DNA from: Mumia quercus
GTDB taxonomy: Bacteria; Actinomycetota; Actinomycetes; Propionibacteriales; Nocardioidaceae
Length of the DNA: 64,000 bases
Direction of reading: 5' to 3'
NCBI RefSeq assembly: GCF_025506335.1
Contig: NZ_JANZYO010000001.1
Coordinates: 342,074 to 406,073 of the forward strand
In this document: positions 8,410-17,346 of the stretch, in pieces
How positions within the stretch are numbered: position 1 is the stretch's first letter
Layout: each line of letters opens with the position of its first letter
Notes under the pieces: model-generated
What the model saw: only the letters and a program-made list of their open reading frames with translations
The model's database searches: none
What the model was told of the DNA's origin: nothing
Made by a program: the position numbers and the translations under genes

Positions 8410-9527
8410 GGGTCGTCGTCACCGGGTCCGCGGGCTTCCTCGGCTGGCACCTGAGGTGTCGCCTCCAGGCGTCAGGCGGCGATGACGTGCTCGCGCTCGA
8501 CCGGGTGGGATTCGCCGACCTCGAGGAGGCCGTCGCCGACGCCGATGCCGTCGTGCACGTCGCTGGAGTGAACAGAGCGACGAACCACCAGGAGGTCGTC
8601 GAGGGCAACCTCGCTCTGGCTCGCGGCGTCGCGGCAGCGGTGGTGCGGTCGGGCCGTGCTCCGCGGCTCGTCTTCGCCAACAGTGTCCAGGCCGGCAACG
8701 GCACGCCGTACGGGGAGGCGAAGCTGCGGGCGTCGCACATCCTCGCGCAGGCCGCTGACGCGGTCGGCGCACCGTACGTCGACGTCCTTCTCCCCAACCT
8801 GTTCGGTGAGCACGGGCGGCCCGCGTACAACTCGTTCGTCGCCACCTTCTGTCACCAGGTCGTCGCGGGCGAGCAGCCCGTCGTGCAGGACCGCGACGTC
8901 GAGCTGCTCCACGCCCAGGACGCCGCGGCAGCCCTGCAGGAGGCGCTGGCGGGGCCGACGCGGGTCGAGCGTCCGGAGGGAGCGGTGACGCGGGTGAGCG
9001 ACGTGCTCGCGATGCTGCGCGACTTCGACGACCGCTACGTGCACGGCGAGGTTCCCGACGTCACCTCGCGACTCGGGCGCCGGCTCTTCAGCACCTACCG
9101 CACGGTCGCCTTCGAGCAGCGCGGGCCGTTCAGCCTCGACCCTCGCCGCGACGACCGCGGCTGCCTCGTCGAGACCGTACGCGCACACGGGCGGGGAGGG
9201 CAGTCGTTCCTGTCTCTGACCGTCCCCGGCGCGCTGCGCGGCGGGCACTTCCACCTGGAGAAGCTCGAGCGGTTCGTGGTCGTACGGGGCCGCGCGAGGA
9301 TCCGGTTGCGGCGGCTGTTCGCCGACGAGGTCCACGAGTACGACGTCACGGGTGACGAGCCGGTGGCGATCGACATGCCGGCCATGTGGGCCCACGACCT
9401 GATGAACGTGGGCGACGACGAGCTCGTGACGTCGTTCTGGACGGACGCCGTGTTCGACCCGGCCGCTCCCGACACCTATCCGGAAGCGGTCGAGCTCGCG
9501 CACGCCGGCGGGAGGCTCTTGCCGTGA
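8406..9527 (+). CDS. capF: CapF-type bifunctional UDP-sugar epimerase/reductase with C-terminal cupin
   Basis: Second step of UDP-FucNAc synthesis: C3 epimerisation by a cupin domain and NADPH reduction at C4 by an SDR domain. Residues 1-240 form the SDR part with VVVTGSAGFLGWHL and the YGEAK catalytic motif near residue 101. Residues 245-370 form the cupin, with RGGHFHLEKLERFVVVRG containing the metal-binding His-x-His. At 373 residues the length matches CapF/WbjC/FnlB. It overlaps capE (ATGA) and capG (GTGA). The domain order and flanking genes leave little doubt about the pathway. Confidence 0.92.
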   Translation: MRVVVTGSAGFLGWHLRCRLQASGGDDVLALDRVGFADLEEAVADADAVVHVAGVNRATNHQEVVEGNLALARGVAAAVVRSGRAPRLVFANSVQAGNGTPYGEAKLRASHILAQAADAVGAPYVDVLLPNLFGEHGRPAYNSFVATFCHQVVAGEQPVVQDRDVELLHAQDAAAALQEALAGPTRVERPEGAVTRVSDVLAMLRDFDDRYVHGEVPDVTSRLGRRLFSTYRTVAFEQRGPFSLDPRRDDRGCLVETVRAHGRGGQSFLSLTVPGALRGGHFHLEKLERFVVVRGRARIRLRRLFADEVHEYDVTGDEPVAIDMPAMWAHDLMNVGDDELVTSFWTDAVFDPAAPDTYPEAVELAHAGGRLLP

Positions 9528-10612
9528 AGGTGATGACGATTGTCGGGACGAGGCCGGAGATCATCCGGCTCTCGTGCACGCTCACCCGTCTCGACCGCAC
9601 CGTCGACCACGTCCTGGTGCACACCGGCCAGAACTACGACCACGGGCTCAGCCAGGTCTTCTTCGACGAGCTGGGGCTCCGCGAGCCCGACCACTACCTC
9701 GGGGTCGACACGTCCTCGCTCGGTCACGTCCTCGGAGAGACGCTGATCGGCACCGAGCGCGTGATCGCCGCTGAGCGGCCCGACGCGGTGCTGGTGCTGG
9801 GTGACACCAACAGTGCGATCGCCGCGGTGATGGCGCGACGGATGAGGGTCCCCGTCTACCACATGGAGGCCGGCAACCGCTGCTTCGACGACCGAGTGCC
9901 GGAGGAGACCAACCGTCGGCTCGTCGACCACGTGGCCGACTACAACCTCGTCTACACCGAGCACGCCCGCAGGAACCTGCTCGGCGAAGGGTTGCACCCG
10001 AGCCGCATCATGCTCACCGGGTCGCCCATGCGGGAGGTGCTCACCGAGTACCGCACCGCGATCGACGCCTCCGACGTGCTCGACCGGTGGGGGCTCTCGC
10101 CAGAGGGCTACTTCCTCGTGAGCGCGCACCGTGAGGAGAACGTCGACGACCCGGCGCGGCTGCGGGCGCTGCTCGCATGCCTCGAGGCGCTCGCGCGACG
10201 GTGGGACCTCCCGGTGCTCGTCTCGACCCATCCGCGGACGCGCGCCCGCCTCGACGCGCTCGGCGTCACGACCGACCCTCGCGTACGGTTCCTCGACCCG
10301 TTCGGGTTCCTCGACTACAACCGCCTCCAGCTCGGCGCGGCCTGCGTCGTGTCGGACTCCGGGACGATCTCGGAGGAGTCGGCGATCCTCGGCTTCCCGG
10401 CGGTCACGCTGCGGCCGGCTATCGAACGCCCCGAGGCGGTCGACGCGGGCACCATCGTGCTCACAGGGTTGGACCCGCAGAAGGTCGTCCAAGGGGTCTC
10501 CCTCGTGCGCGAGGACGTCGGGAAGGCAGCCCCGACGCTGCCTGCCGAGTACGAGATCGGCGACACCTCGCGCCGCGTCGTGCGGTTCCTGGTGTCGACC
10601 GCCGATGCGTAG
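9524..10612 (+). CDS. capG: UDP-N-acetyl-L-talosamine/GlcNAc 2-epimerase, CapG type
   Basis: Completes UDP-N-acetyl-L-fucosamine by inverting C2 of the CapF product; it belongs to the non-hydrolysing UDP-GlcNAc 2-epimerase (WecB) family. Visible marks are VGTRPEIIRL at the N-terminus, HTGQNYDHGLSQVFF, VLGDTNSAIAA, HMEAGNRCFDDRVPEETNRR, SAHREENVDD and the C-terminal SDSGTISEES. The GTG start at 9524 overlaps the capF stop. The EAGNRCFD variant, rather than EAGLRT, is typical of the FnlC/WbjD/CapG branch. Last gene of the tightly overlapping run; a 31-nt gap separates it from the flippase. Confidence 0.92.
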   Translation: MKVMTIVGTRPEIIRLSCTLTRLDRTVDHVLVHTGQNYDHGLSQVFFDELGLREPDHYLGVDTSSLGHVLGETLIGTERVIAAERPDAVLVLGDTNSAIAAVMARRMRVPVYHMEAGNRCFDDRVPEETNRRLVDHVADYNLVYTEHARRNLLGEGLHPSRIMLTGSPMREVLTEYRTAIDASDVLDRWGLSPEGYFLVSAHREENVDDPARLRALLACLEALARRWDLPVLVSTHPRTRARLDALGVTTDPRVRFLDPFGFLDYNRLQLGAACVVSDSGTISEESAILGFPAVTLRPAIERPEAVDAGTIVLTGLDPQKVVQGVSLVREDVGKAAPTLPAEYEIGDTSRRVVRFLVSTADA

Positions 10613-10643
10613 GCTGCGGGGACGTGCGAGTCCAGGAGCGCCG

Positions 10644-11936
10644 ATGCGTCTGCGTACGACCTCACCCTGGCGGCGCGGCGCCCTCGTGCTTCTCGCGGCG
10701 AACGTCGGCACCCAGCTGGTGGTGGCCGCATCTGCGCCGGTGCTGAGTCGTCTCTACGCCCCGTACGAGCTCGGTGCGCTGACGGTCGTCGTCACCATGG
10801 CGGCGCTGCTGGTCCCGGTGTCCACGCTGCGCCTCGACCTCGCCGTGGTCCAGCCGGAGGCGGAGGAGGACGCGTACGCCCTGGCGTACGCCGGCATCGT
10901 GTGCGCCTCGGTGGTGAGCGCCCTCACGATGCTGGGCCTCGTCTTCGCAGGGCGCGACCTCGCGCGCGCCCTCGACCAGCCTGCGCTGTGGCCCTCGGTC
11001 CTTCTCGTGCCCCCGGTCGTCCTGGCCGGAGGGGTGTTCCTCTCGCTCTCCCAATTGGCCGTCAGACAGAAGCGCTTCGGTGCGGTCGCGACCCGCAACG
11101 TGGCCAAGGACTCCGCAGCGGTCGGCACGCAGATCGGGCTGGGCCTCGCGGGCGGAGGCAGCGGCAGCCTGGTGCTGGGGCACCTCGTCGGTCAGACGGT
11201 CGGCGCAGGGGCGCTGCTGGTCAGCGCGGGGGTGCGCACCCCCGCGTCGCGAGCGGGTCTCGCGTGGTCGCGGATGAGGACGGCAGTGGGGCGCTACCGG
11301 TCCTTCGTCCTCCATCTCGGGCCTGCGGCACTGCTGAACGTCGCCGGCCTGCAGGTGCCGATCCTGCTGGTGGCCGTCTTCTACGGGCCGGAGGTGACGG
11401 GCTGGCTCGGGCTGACCATGAGGGTGCTCGTCGTTCCTGCGCTGGTCGTCGGGACGGCCGCGGCCCAGCTCTACCGCTCGCGGTTCTCCGAGATGGTGCG
11501 TCACGGGCACCGGGAGCAGGGACACGCGCTCTTCGTCCGGACCACCCTCCTCCTGCTTCCCGTCGGCCTGGTCCCTGCAGTGGTGCTCCTCGCGGCAGGA
11601 CCCGAGCTCTTCGCCGTGGTGTTCGGTGAGGAGTGGAGGACCAGCGGACAGTACGCGCAGGCGCTGGCGTTCGTGCTCGCGGCCCAGGCCGTCGTCGTGC
11701 CCGTGTCGACGACGTTGGTCCTGCTGGAGCGCACCCTCGCGCAGGTCGGTTGGGACGCGGTACGCCTGCTCGTGTGCTGCGCGGCCGTGCTCGTGCCAGC
11801 GGCCGCGGGCGCGACGGCCTCTGTCGCGGTGTGGGCCCTGGGAACGGCCTCCGCGCTCACGTACGCCTGGATGTGGTGGGCGTGCGAGCGGGCCGCGCGG
11901 AGCTACACCCCGCGCCAGCCGGAGAACAACCGGTAG
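10644..11936 (+). CDS. Wzx-like flippase of the MATE/PST superfamily
   Basis: A 430-residue protein with about 12 to 14 hydrophobic helices and little else, the pattern of polysaccharide-repeat flippases (MOP superfamily). It would move the undecaprenyl-linked unit across the membrane for polymerisation by the Wzy-like protein nearby. The N-terminus has RRGALVLLAANVGTQLVV and VLSRLYAPYELGAL, the usual PST opening. ATG 10644 is preferred because AGGAG lies 7 nt upstream; ATG 10605 in frame lacks a site. The 3' end overlaps the opposing GT2 gene by 34 nt. Confidence 0.85.
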   Translation: MRLRTTSPWRRGALVLLAANVGTQLVVAASAPVLSRLYAPYELGALTVVVTMAALLVPVSTLRLDLAVVQPEAEEDAYALAYAGIVCASVVSALTMLGLVFAGRDLARALDQPALWPSVLLVPPVVLAGGVFLSLSQLAVRQKRFGAVATRNVAKDSAAVGTQIGLGLAGGGSGSLVLGHLVGQTVGAGALLVSAGVRTPASRAGLAWSRMRTAVGRYRSFVLHLGPAALLNVAGLQVPILLVAVFYGPEVTGWLGLTMRVLVVPALVVGTAAAQLYRSRFSEMVRHGHREQGHALFVRTTLLLLPVGLVPAVVLLAAGPELFAVVFGEEWRTSGQYAQALAFVLAAQAVVVPVSTTLVLLERTLAQVGWDAVRLLVCCAAVLVPAAAGATASVAVWALGTASALTYAWMWWACERAARSYTPRQPENNR

Positions 11937-12793
11937 AACCGCGACCGGACCGCGTACAAGGCCCGCGACGCCATCGAGGCCATCGCGAGGCGTTCGACAA
12001 GACTCAACCCGGGGGAGGCGAGGACCCGGAGCAGGCGTCCGGCGTGACGATGCTCCTCGGCCGCCCACAGCGCGACCAGCTGGCGGCGCTGCGCATCGCT
12101 GAGGGGGAACTGGCGCTGCTCGAGCAGCTTCTGCCAGGCGAGGTGGCGGGCGTGCATCGCCTCGGACATCACCGGGAAGGGCCGCTTGCGGGGTGTCGAG
12201 TTGTCCTCGTGCACCCGGTACTCGACGACGACGTCGTGGCGCCTCACCACGCGCTCGGCGCAGTCGCGTGCGGCGGTCCCCAGCCACACGTCCTCGGCCA
12301 CGAGCGACTCGTCGATCGGGAAGACCTTCTCGGCCAGCGGGCGCGACAGGACGACGGCCGCCCCGCTGGCGTTGACCCGGTCGCCGCGCGGGACGACGAT
12401 CCCGTCCAGCGCAGGCGTCGTCGAGAACGTACGGAGCTTGTAGAAGCCTGCGGTCAGGGGAGACGAGGACGACGCCACGTCGTCGGCCCGCAGGCGTAGA
12501 GAACCCGGCGGCAGACGGTCGTCGCCGGCCAGGAGGACGACCGCGTCGCCCTTCGCATGGGCGAAAAGGAGGTTGAAGGCGCGGACCTTCCCGATCTTCT
12601 CGGTCTCGTGGACGATGCGGATCCTCTCGTCGCCCTCCGCATAGCGGCGAGCCACCGCCAAGGTCGCGTCGGTCGAGCCGTCGTCGGCGATGAGCAGCTC
12701 CCAGTCGTCGTGGTCCTGGGCGCGGACGCTCTCGATCATCTCCGGCAGGTAGCGCTCCTCGTCGTGGACCGGCGACAGGATGGAGACCTTCAC
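11903..12793 (-). CDS. glycosyltransferase family 2
   Basis: GT-A fold inverting transferase of 296 residues. The N-terminus, MKVSILSPVHDEERYLPEMI, and LLIADDGSTDAT near residue 35 bind the nucleotide, and LLAGDD near residue 89 supplies the metal-binding DXD-type motif. No membrane helix is obvious, so it likely works at the cytosolic membrane face on the lipid-linked unit. It starts with GTG overlapping the polymerase stop (GTGA), and the two form a minus-strand pair convergent with the flippase. The sugar transferred is unknown. Confidence 0.87.
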   Translation of the reverse strand: MKVSILSPVHDEERYLPEMIESVRAQDHDDWELLIADDGSTDATLAVARRYAEGDERIRIVHETEKIGKVRAFNLLFAHAKGDAVVLLAGDDRLPPGSLRLRADDVASSSSPLTAGFYKLRTFSTTPALDGIVVPRGDRVNASGAAVVLSRPLAEKVFPIDESLVAEDVWLGTAARDCAERVVRRHDVVVEYRVHEDNSTPRKRPFPVMSEAMHARHLAWQKLLEQRQFPLSDAQRRQLVALWAAEEHRHAGRLLRVLASPGLSLVERLAMASMASRALYAVRSRFYRLFSGWRGV

Positions 12794-14133
12794 CTCGCCC
12801 CTCTCGTCACACGTGCCGGGAGCGAGGGCTCGACCACCGCGCTGAGCTCCGCCTCCTCGCGCCGGTCGAGGCGAGCGCCGAGGAACCAGAGCGCGAGGTA
12901 GACGACGATGCCGGCGTTGAGGAGGAACACGGGGGGACCGGCGACCCAGAAACCGAACGTCGTCGTCACGCCCGCCATCCCCATGGTGGTCAGCGTGCTG
13001 CGTCGGTGCGCCGACCGGACGCGGTTGCTGATCGCGCCGGCGAGCAGGGCGAGGAGCACCGGAGCGAGGACGATCCCCACGTCACCGAAGTTGTGGTAGA
13101 CCGACGCCCACAACGACTCCGTCCCCGTCCCGCGGTCGGTGCCGTAGAACCGGTAGTAGATGCGGTTCGCGAGGTCGCTCCCCGGCTCGCCTGGGAGGAT
13201 GCCGACGAACGCGCGGCCCCACTCGGAGCCGTTCTGGACCGCCTGCTCTTCGTACACGTAGCGAAACGCGACGACCGACGACTCCTGGTTGGTCTGGAGG
13301 ATCCGGCCCTGGAACTCCGTCGCCGCGACCGCAGCCTTCCCGAGGACCCCGGCGTCAGCCGTGAGCTGGTCGGAGGAGCGACCCAGCGCCAGCGTCGCGA
13401 GGAGGACGACCGGCACGGCGATGATGGCGAGGCTGACCGCACGTCTGGGAAAGCGTCGCCGGTCGAGCATGTACACGTAGACGACCACGGTCATGACGAA
13501 GATGACGAACGCGCCCCGCTGCCCCGTCCCCACGAGGCCGACGAAGGCCGCGCCGACGAGAGGGATGGCGAGCAGGTACGGCACGTGCTGCCGGCGGATC
13601 CAGTACGTGACGGTGACCGCGACGAGGGCGGGCAGCAGGACGTTCTTGAACTGGTTCACGTATCCCGGGAAGAGGTAGTCCGAGCCGCTGTACGACTCCA
13701 GGCGCAGCGTCGCCACGTCGTTGTGCGTGCCGAAGAGGACGTTGGAGAGCCCGTCGAACAGCGCGACGTGGCCGACGGCGAGGTAGTAGGCGACAGTGAC
13801 GGCGAGGGACGCGGCCATGAATGCCACCGTCACGATCCCCGGTTTGAACGTGGTCACGGTGGGCGGCGTGGTGTCCGGTGGTCGGATCGCGTGGTAGCAG
13901 GCGCTCGCCAGCATGAAGGCGCACAGGGTGTAGGCGAGCACCGCGGCGTGGACCCGGTCGGCCTCTCGGGCGGGGTTCAGCACCGGCAGGGTCCCGAGGG
14001 CCATGACGAGCTGGAGGTACACGAAGATGCTGCTCGCACTGAGCAGCCCGATCTTTCGGATCGTGAGCGTGTAGTACCCCGCGAAGACGGCGACGAGCGG
14101 GAGAGCGACCCACGTCACGATCCACACCCCCAC
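12790..14133 (-). CDS. Wzy-like polysaccharide polymerase (multispan membrane protein)
   Basis: A 447-residue protein with about 10 to 12 hydrophobic segments and a large polar stretch around residues 275-330, the expected outer loop of O-antigen/oligosaccharide-repeat polymerases. Low sequence conservation is normal for Wzy, so the call rests on topology, length and context: it is the only polymerase candidate beside a Wzx flippase, an initiating transferase and a Wzz-kinase. GTG 14133 is taken as start, but several in-frame GTGs follow within 15 nt, so the exact start is uncertain. Transcribed with the GT2 gene. Confidence 0.8.
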   Translation of the reverse strand: MGVWIVTWVALPLVAVFAGYYTLTIRKIGLLSASSIFVYLQLVMALGTLPVLNPAREADRVHAAVLAYTLCAFMLASACYHAIRPPDTTPPTVTTFKPGIVTVAFMAASLAVTVAYYLAVGHVALFDGLSNVLFGTHNDVATLRLESYSGSDYLFPGYVNQFKNVLLPALVAVTVTYWIRRQHVPYLLAIPLVGAAFVGLVGTGQRGAFVIFVMTVVVYVYMLDRRRFPRRAVSLAIIAVPVVLLATLALGRSSDQLTADAGVLGKAAVAATEFQGRILQTNQESSVVAFRYVYEEQAVQNGSEWGRAFVGILPGEPGSDLANRIYYRFYGTDRGTGTESLWASVYHNFGDVGIVLAPVLLALLAGAISNRVRSAHRRSTLTTMGMAGVTTTFGFWVAGPPVFLLNAGIVVYLALWFLGARLDRREEAELSAVVEPSLPARVTRGAR

Positions 14134-14268
14134 GTCGCTGCCCTGGCGAGGACCGGTCTCCTCGTGCCGCCAGGATCGGTCGAGACCCCGGACGTCGCAA
14201 CTCGCCGCTCGACGTCACACTCGCTCGATTCGTGGTCTCGGGTTCCGCGCCCCTAGACTTGACCGGTT

Positions 14269-16047
14269 ATGACTGTTTCCGCGCCGCACGAAGCGCACCC
14301 CTCTTTTGCTGATCTTCTCGCCGACGAGCGGCTGGTCCGCGCCCTTGCCGACGTCGGCTACGAATCGCCGTCGCCCATCCAGGCGGAGGCGATCCCGCCC
14401 CTGCTCGACGGCCACGACATCATCGGGATGGCCCAGACAGGCACGGGCAAGACCGCCGCGTTCGCCCTGCCGATCCTGTCGGGCATCGACGTGACCAACC
14501 CCGCGACCCAGGCGCTCGTGCTCGCGCCCACCCGTGAGCTCGCGCTCCAGGTGGCCGAGGCGTTCGCCTCGTATGCCAAGCACCTGCCCGGCCTCAACGT
14601 GGTCCCCGTCTACGGCGGTGCGGGCTACACCGAGCAGCTCGCGGCGCTCCGCAAGGGCGCCCACGTCGTCGTCGGCACGCCCGGTCGCGTGATCGACCAC
14701 CTCGAGCGCGGACGCCTCGACCTGACGACGATCTCCTACCTGGTCCTCGACGAGGCCGACGAGATGCTCAAGATGGGCTTCGCCGACGACGTCGAGCGCA
14801 TCCTCCGCGACACCCCGACTACCAAGCAGGTGGCGCTGTTCTCGGCGACGATGCCGCCGACGATCCGCCGTCTCGCCAACCAGTACCTCACCGACCCGGT
14901 CGAGGTGAAGGTTGAGGCCAAGACGGTCACGGCGAAGAACGTCCGCCAGCGCTGGCTGCTGGTGCCGCACTTCCGCAAGCTCGACGCGCTCGCGCGGTTC
15001 CTCGAGGTCGAGCCACACGAAGGCGTCATCGTCTTCGTCCGGACCAAGCAGGCCACCGAGGAGCTCGCCGAGCAGCTGCGCGCCTACGGCCACACGGCCC
15101 AGGCGATCAACGGCGACCTGGTGCAGGCGCAGCGCGAGCGCGCCGTCAACGCGCTCAAGAACGGTTCGCTCGACATCCTCGTCGCGACCGACGTCGCCGC
15201 GCGCGGCCTCGACGTCGACCGTGTGAGCCACGTCGTGAACTACGACATCCCCCACGACCCGGAGGCGTACGTCCACCGCATCGGGCGTACGGGGCGTGCC
15301 GGGCGCAGCGGAGACGCTGTCCTCTTCGTCACGCCGCGCGAGCGCAGGCTCCTCGGTGTCATCGAGCGCACCACTGGCCAGCCGGTCACGCCGATGGACA
15401 TCCCGACTGCCGAGCAGGTCAACGCGCGCCGCGTGGAGCAGTTCGAGGAGGCGATCACCGCCGCGCTCGCCACGAAGGACGTCCACCTGTTCCGTGGTCT
15501 CGTGAGCAAGTACGCGGAGCAGACCGGGGTCGACCCGATCGACGTCGCGGCAGCGCTCGCGGTCCGTGTGCACGAGGGACGGTCGTTCCTGCTCGACGCC
15601 AAGGACGACATCGTCCTCACCGAGCGCGACCGTCGCGACCGCGACCGTGGCGAGCGGGGCGATCGTCCCGATCGGCCGCAGCGCCCGACACCGGACGGGA
15701 TGGCCGTCTACCGGCTCGCCGTGGGCAAGCGCCAGCGCGTGACTCCCAAGTCGATCATGGGCGCTCTCGCCAACGAGGGCGGTCTCGGCCGGGCGGACTT
15801 CGGCAACATCTCGATCCGCTTCGACCACTCGCTCGTCGAGCTGCCCGACCCGCTGCCCAGCGGCACGGAGGGCAAGCTGAGCCGTACCCGTATCGGCGGC
15901 GAGCTGATCCAGCTCGAGCGCGACCGCGGTGCGCGACGGGGTGGCAGCGCGTCCGGCCCGCGACGGTCGGGCGGCTCCCGCACCTGGGACAATGCGGGCA
16001 AAGGCCCCGTACGCTCTGCAAGGACACCGCGTCGACGAAAGGGGTAG
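14269..16047 (+). CDS. DEAD-box ATP-dependent RNA helicase with DbpA-type C-terminal domain
   Basis: ATP-driven RNA remodelling enzyme, probably for ribosome assembly or cold adaptation. All core motifs are present: Q motif YESPSPIQ, motif I AQTGTGKT near residue 61, motif Ia PTRELALQ, motif II DEAD near 162, motif III SAT, and motif VI HRIGRTGRAG. Residues about 480-550 resemble the DbpA/CsdA RNA-binding domain (GKRQRVTPKSIMGAL), and a basic Arg/Gly-rich tail follows. 592 residues is normal for DeaD/CsdA proteins. A TAGACT box at 14254-14259 precedes the ATG by 9 nt. It is separated from manA by only 3 nt, so the two are likely co-transcribed. Confidence 0.93.
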   Translation: MTVSAPHEAHPSFADLLADERLVRALADVGYESPSPIQAEAIPPLLDGHDIIGMAQTGTGKTAAFALPILSGIDVTNPATQALVLAPTRELALQVAEAFASYAKHLPGLNVVPVYGGAGYTEQLAALRKGAHVVVGTPGRVIDHLERGRLDLTTISYLVLDEADEMLKMGFADDVERILRDTPTTKQVALFSATMPPTIRRLANQYLTDPVEVKVEAKTVTAKNVRQRWLLVPHFRKLDALARFLEVEPHEGVIVFVRTKQATEELAEQLRAYGHTAQAINGDLVQAQRERAVNALKNGSLDILVATDVAARGLDVDRVSHVVNYDIPHDPEAYVHRIGRTGRAGRSGDAVLFVTPRERRLLGVIERTTGQPVTPMDIPTAEQVNARRVEQFEEAITAALATKDVHLFRGLVSKYAEQTGVDPIDVAAALAVRVHEGRSFLLDAKDDIVLTERDRRDRDRGERGDRPDRPQRPTPDGMAVYRLAVGKRQRVTPKSIMGALANEGGLGRADFGNISIRFDHSLVELPDPLPSGTEGKLSRTRIGGELIQLERDRGARRGGSASGPRRSGGSRTWDNAGKGPVRSARTPRRRKG

Positions 16048-16050
16048 CGG

Positions 16051-17202
16051 GTGCACGAGCTCCGTCCGGTCGTGAAGCACTACGACTGGGGTTCTGTCGA
16101 CGTCCTCCCCGACATGCTGGGGCGCGAGCGCGACGGGGCTCCGTGGGCGGAGCTCTGGATGGGCACCCACCCCCTCGGCACCTCGAGCGTCGTGGGCCCG
16201 GACGGCTCTCCGGTCCCGCTGAGCGAGGTCGCGGGGGAGCTCCTCCCGTACCTCCTCAAGATCCTCGCGATCGCCAAGCCGCTGTCGCTGCAGGTCCACC
16301 CTGACGCGACGATGGCGGCGCGCGGGTTCCTGCGCGAGACCGAGCGTGAGGTGCCGCTCGAGGCACCGACGCGGGTCTTCAAGGACCCGCACCACAAGCC
16401 CGAGATGGTCTACGCGCTGACGCCGTTCGAGGGCCTCATCGCCTTCCGGCCGACCGCGGAGGTCTGGCACGTCCTCGACGGCTTGGACTCGCCCCTCGCT
16501 CTGCGGCTGAACGAGGAGCTGCGCGCCGACCCCGGGTTCCCCGGTCTCGTCCGTATGGTCGGCCGCCTGCTGTCCCCCTGGATGGGTCCCACGCGCGCGG
16601 AGCTGCGCGCGTTCGTCCGCGACTGCGTCGACAAGTACGCCGCCGGCCTCGACCGTCGCCGCGCGTACGAGACGGTCGCGCAGCTGGCCGAGCACCACGT
16701 CGACGACCCCGGCGTCGTCGTTGCCGCGCTCCTCAACCGGATCCGCCTCGAGCCGGGCCAGGCGGCGTTCGTCGAGGTCGGGGTCCTGCACTCCTACCTC
16801 AGCGGCACGTGCGTGGAGGTGATGGCGGGCTCCGACAACGTCTTGCGTGCCGGCCTGACGACCAAGCATGTCGAGCCGCAGGCGCTGGTCGACTGCGTCC
16901 GCATGGGGATGGCCGAGGCGCACGTCGTCGCTCCGAAGGAAGAGGCAGGAGTACGGGTGTTCGCCCCCGCCGTCGACGAGTTCGCGCTCGCGGTGGCCAC
17001 AGTGACGGGCGCCGACGAGGCCACCCTGCCTGGCGCCGGCCCGCGGATCGCGCTCTGCGTCGACGGCGAGGTGACGGTCAGGGCGGCGAGCGGGCCAGTG
17101 ACGCTCACGGCCGGGCGGTCCGCGTTCGCCCGCCGCGGCACGGGCCCTGTGCTGGTCAGCGGTACCGGGACGGTCGTCCAGGCCTTCGCTCCCTCGCGCT
17201 GA
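16051..17202 (+). CDS. manA: mannose-6-phosphate isomerase, class I
   Basis: Interconverts fructose-6-phosphate and mannose-6-phosphate in the cytosol, feeding GDP-mannose for glycans. It is a type I zinc enzyme of 383 residues. Metal-site segments are visible: LSLQVHPDATMA, the Glu of HHKPEMVYAL, and GVLHSYLSGTCVEVMAGSDN. The N-terminal VVKHYDWGS is the family opening. The start is GTG 16051, preceded by AAAGGGG. It directly follows the helicase gene; mannose metabolism may serve the polysaccharide cluster upstream or mannosylated cell-wall lipids. Confidence 0.93.
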   Translation: MHELRPVVKHYDWGSVDVLPDMLGRERDGAPWAELWMGTHPLGTSSVVGPDGSPVPLSEVAGELLPYLLKILAIAKPLSLQVHPDATMAARGFLRETEREVPLEAPTRVFKDPHHKPEMVYALTPFEGLIAFRPTAEVWHVLDGLDSPLALRLNEELRADPGFPGLVRMVGRLLSPWMGPTRAELRAFVRDCVDKYAAGLDRRRAYETVAQLAEHHVDDPGVVVAALLNRIRLEPGQAAFVEVGVLHSYLSGTCVEVMAGSDNVLRAGLTTKHVEPQALVDCVRMGMAEAHVVAPKEEAGVRVFAPAVDEFALAVATVTGADEATLPGAGPRIALCVDGEVTVRAASGPVTLTAGRSAFARRGTGPVLVSGTGTVVQAFAPSR

Positions 17203-17249
17203 GCCGTCCCGCGTCTGCGTGGCCGGATGGCCGGATCAGGTCATTTCCG

Positions 17250-17279
17250 TTGACACTGACTTTCCCGGGCTCCTAGCGT
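17250..17279 (+). promoter_or_regulatory. sigma70-type promoter for the GH106-like gene
   Basis: TTGACA at 17250-17255 and TAGCGT at 17274-17279 with an 18-nt spacer, the best -35/-10 pair in the window. Transcription would start near 17285-17287, giving a leader of about 60 nt that contains the palindrome at 17294-17309. Confidence 0.75.
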
Positions 17280-17293
17280 CGTCGCTCCGTGAC

Positions 17294-17309
17294 TGTGAAA
17301 CGTTTCACA
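17294..17309. promoter_or_regulatory. LacI-family type operator (16-bp perfect palindrome)
   Basis: TGTGAAACGTTTCACA is a perfect palindrome with the central CG typical of LacI/GalR-family sites. It lies just downstream of the predicted start point, about +8 to +23, where a bound repressor would block the glycosidase gene. No LacI-type regulator is encoded in the window. Confidence 0.8.
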
Positions 17310-17346
17310 CCGACACGGTCGCCGTCTGCGAACCGAGGAGCCCCGC

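Noticed and set aside
14215-16923. Very long antisense reading frame opposite the helicase and manA genes
   Set aside because: It is rich in Arg, His, Val and Asp without family similarity, and both genes on the plus strand are well-known proteins. Such frames arise from high third-position GC.
17203-17346. Riboswitch or small RNA upstream of the GH106-like gene
   Set aside because: The region is explained by a promoter, an operator and a short leader; no conserved RNA fold was recognised.
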